A DNA stretch of 64,000 bases from Kibdelosporangium philippinense (GTDB lineage: Bacteria > Actinomycetota > Actinomycetes > Mycobacteriales > Pseudonocardiaceae). Location: positions 1,922,001 through 1,986,000 of the forward strand of contig NZ_JAJVCN010000001.1 of assembly GCF_021390435.2 (NCBI RefSeq), given 5' to 3'. Of this stretch, positions 63,018-64,000 are shown in pieces. The notes below the pieces were generated by a model. The model was not told the origin of the DNA. It did no database searches and saw only the letters and a program-made list of their open reading frames with translations. A program made the position numbers and the translations under genes. The stretch's first letter is position 1; each line of letters starts with the position of its first letter.

Positions 63018-63539
63018 ATGACAAACGAACCAGTTGCCACCCGTAACCTCGACCAGTACGGCCACGCGGAGCTGCCGTGGAGCCGTGCGCGCGACATCCT
63101 CGCCACCGACAGTCCTACCGCTGACCTCACGTTCTTCGTGTCGACCGTGCGCCAAGACGGGCGACCGCACTCCGCGGGCGTCGGCGCCGTATGGGTGGAT
63201 GACGCGCTGTACTTCACCGGCGGGCCGGGTACCCGCAGGTCACGCAACCTGGCCGCGAACCCGGCGTGCAGTATCTCGGTCCGCCTGCGCGGGCTCGACC
63301 TCGTGCTTGAGGGCGACGCTCACCGCGTGACTGGTGCCGCGACTTTGGAGCGCGTGGCATCTGTGTATCGCCACGCTGGCTGGCCCGCGACCGTTGAGGG
63401 CGAGGCTCTCACGGCTTCGTTCACCGCGCCCAGCGCTGGCCCGCCTCCTTGGTACCTGTACCGCGTCACGCTGCACAGGGCTTTCGGTGTGGCCGGTGCC
63501 GAGCCGCATGGCGCTACCCGCTGGGACTTTGCGTACTAA
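63018..63539 (+). CDS. pyridoxamine 5'-phosphate oxidase-family (FMN-binding split barrel) protein
   Basis: A 173-aa split-barrel protein: LTFFVSTVRQDGRPHSAGVGAVWVDDALYF in pieces, GGPGTRRSRNLAANPACSISV and LVLEGDAHRVT are the usual flavin or F420-binding strands. The closing PPPWYLYRVTLHRAFGV is typical of the actinobacterial F420-dependent deazaflavin or FMN reductase branch. Cofactor and substrate cannot be settled from sequence. ATG 63018 matches the family start. Confidence 0.82.
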   Translation: MTNEPVATRNLDQYGHAELPWSRARDILATDSPTADLTFFVSTVRQDGRPHSAGVGAVWVDDALYFTGGPGTRRSRNLAANPACSISVRLRGLDLVLEGDAHRVTGAATLERVASVYRHAGWPATVEGEALTASFTAPSAGPPPWYLYRVTLHRAFGVAGAEPHGATRWDFAY

Positions 63540-63558
63540 TGAAACCCCAGGTCAAAGG

Positions 63559-63602
63559 TCGTGAGTGGTTGGCCGTGTTAGAGCACGGCTAACCACTCAC
63601 GA
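63559..63602. terminator. 19-bp hairpin with the TCGTGAGTG arm
   Basis: TCGTGAGTGGTTGGCCGTG (63559-63577) pairs with CACGGCTAACCACTCACGA (63584-63602), with a single G-T wobble and loop TTAGAG. It lies between the convergent PNPOx-like and BRCT genes. It is the third member of the hairpin family. Confidence 0.88.
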
Positions 63603-63609
63603 GGGTCTT

Positions 63610-64000
63610 TTAGACCATGCCTGCCTCGATCAACTGGTCCCAGATCACGCCTTGGTCGACGACCTCGACGCCGAGTTTCTCTGCCTTGGTGAGTTTGCTT
63701 GCGCCGACCCCGGCGCCGGTGATCAGCATGTCTGTGTTCGCTGAGACGGAGGAGGCGGCTGTCGCGCCTGCTTTTTCGCACAGTCGTTGGAAGGTGGGGC
63801 GGGCGATCTTCTCGCCGGAGCGTGGGTCGCTGATCGCGCCGGTGATCACCACTGTCTTTCCTGCCAGCGGTGCGTTGGATGCTACGACTGGTGGGAGGTC
63901 TTCCTCGCGCACATCCAGGGAGACGCCACGTTCCCGCAGCCGTTCGAGCTCCGGGCGCAACCGGGCCAGGTGTGCCGACAGCGAGGCCGCGACTTTGGGG
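63610..64000 (-). CDS. BRCT-domain protein, 5' part beyond the window (NAD+-dependent ligase-like C-terminus)
   Basis: The minus strand is open from the right edge to 63610. The first visible residues PKVAASLSAHLARLRPELER resemble the end of a helix-hairpin-helix domain. A BRCT domain follows: LAGKTVVITGAIS, ARPTFQRLCEKAGATAASSVSANTD, LITGAGVGASKLTKAEKLGVEVVD. This order occurs at the C-terminus of LigA, but the N-terminal catalytic part is outside the window. A stand-alone BRCT protein or an exonuclease fusion is also possible. Confidence 0.7.
   Translation of the reverse strand, partial: PKVAASLSAHLARLRPELERLRERGVSLDVREEDLPPVVASNAPLAGKTVVITGAISDPRSGEKIARPTFQRLCEKAGATAASSVSANTDMLITGAGVGASKLTKAEKLGVEVVDQGVIWDQLIEAGMV

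Noticed and set aside
1..64000. Search for CRISPR arrays, tRNA and rRNA genes
   Set aside because: No regularly spaced identical repeats, no cloverleaf with a TTCGANNC arm, and no rRNA-like conserved blocks were seen by eye.

Overview
This is high-GC DNA with frequent GTG starts, long chains of overlapping genes, SARP/STAND regulators, ECF sigma factors and Zn-independent ribosomal protein paralogues. That points to a filamentous actinomycete, most likely of the Pseudonocardiales (Amycolatopsis/Kibdelosporangium/Lentzea type). The genus is my inference and cannot be settled from the window alone.

Layout. (1) 1-8000: an NmrA-type oxidoreductase divergent from an AraC regulator, which runs by GTGA overlaps into two tandem ~1015-codon SARP/STAND regulators; the second copy is frameshifted. 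(2) 8000-14260: a decayed zone holding a hydrolase-GntR chimera, MHS and MFS transporter remnants, a methyltransferase stub, a TetR gene without a clear start, a GNAT acetyltransferase and an IS1380-family element. (3) 14277-16652: a NarL-type two-component pair and a YceI protein. (4) 16716-22232: aerobic benzoyl-CoA (box) genes boxC, boxB, a benzoate-CoA-ligase-like gene and an amidohydrolase, convergent with a complete Liv-type ABC importer (22229-26769) that is the obvious candidate for substrate uptake. boxA is not in the window. (5) 27032-35452: a tightly coupled purine-catabolic operon. It encodes OHCU decarboxylase, HIU hydrolase, uricase, three xanthine dehydrogenase subunits, guanine deaminase, a purine permease, a small GGCT-fold-like protein and allantoicase. 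A PucR-type activator is divergent, with a perfect palindrome between them. No allantoinase gene is present. (6) 37052-48249: an orphan ABC binding protein, a P450 pseudogene and TetR stub, a lipoprotein, an ECF42 sigma/YCII pair, a Gfo/Idh oxidoreductase, a SigE-like sigma factor with a membrane partner, an HxlR/NmrA pair and a large surface protein. (7) 48326-49097: rpsN, rpmE2 and rpmF paralogues around a possible Zur box.

(8) 49188-57912: an insertion-sequence pile. An IS21-family element sits inside an IS1380-family element (TSDs TATGC and TTAG). Next comes an array IS1182 - IS5 - IS701 that shares CTAG target sites and truncates a small secreted protein gene. (9) 57913-64000: a two-domain LigD (ligase then polymerase), a DctA-like symporter broken by a 7-G tract, a 428-aa orphan protein, a PNPOx-family protein and a partial BRCT protein.

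A recurring structural theme is a perfect or near-perfect hairpin carrying TCGTGAGTG/CACTCACGA. It occurs three times (39966, 48265, 63559), each time between convergent genes.
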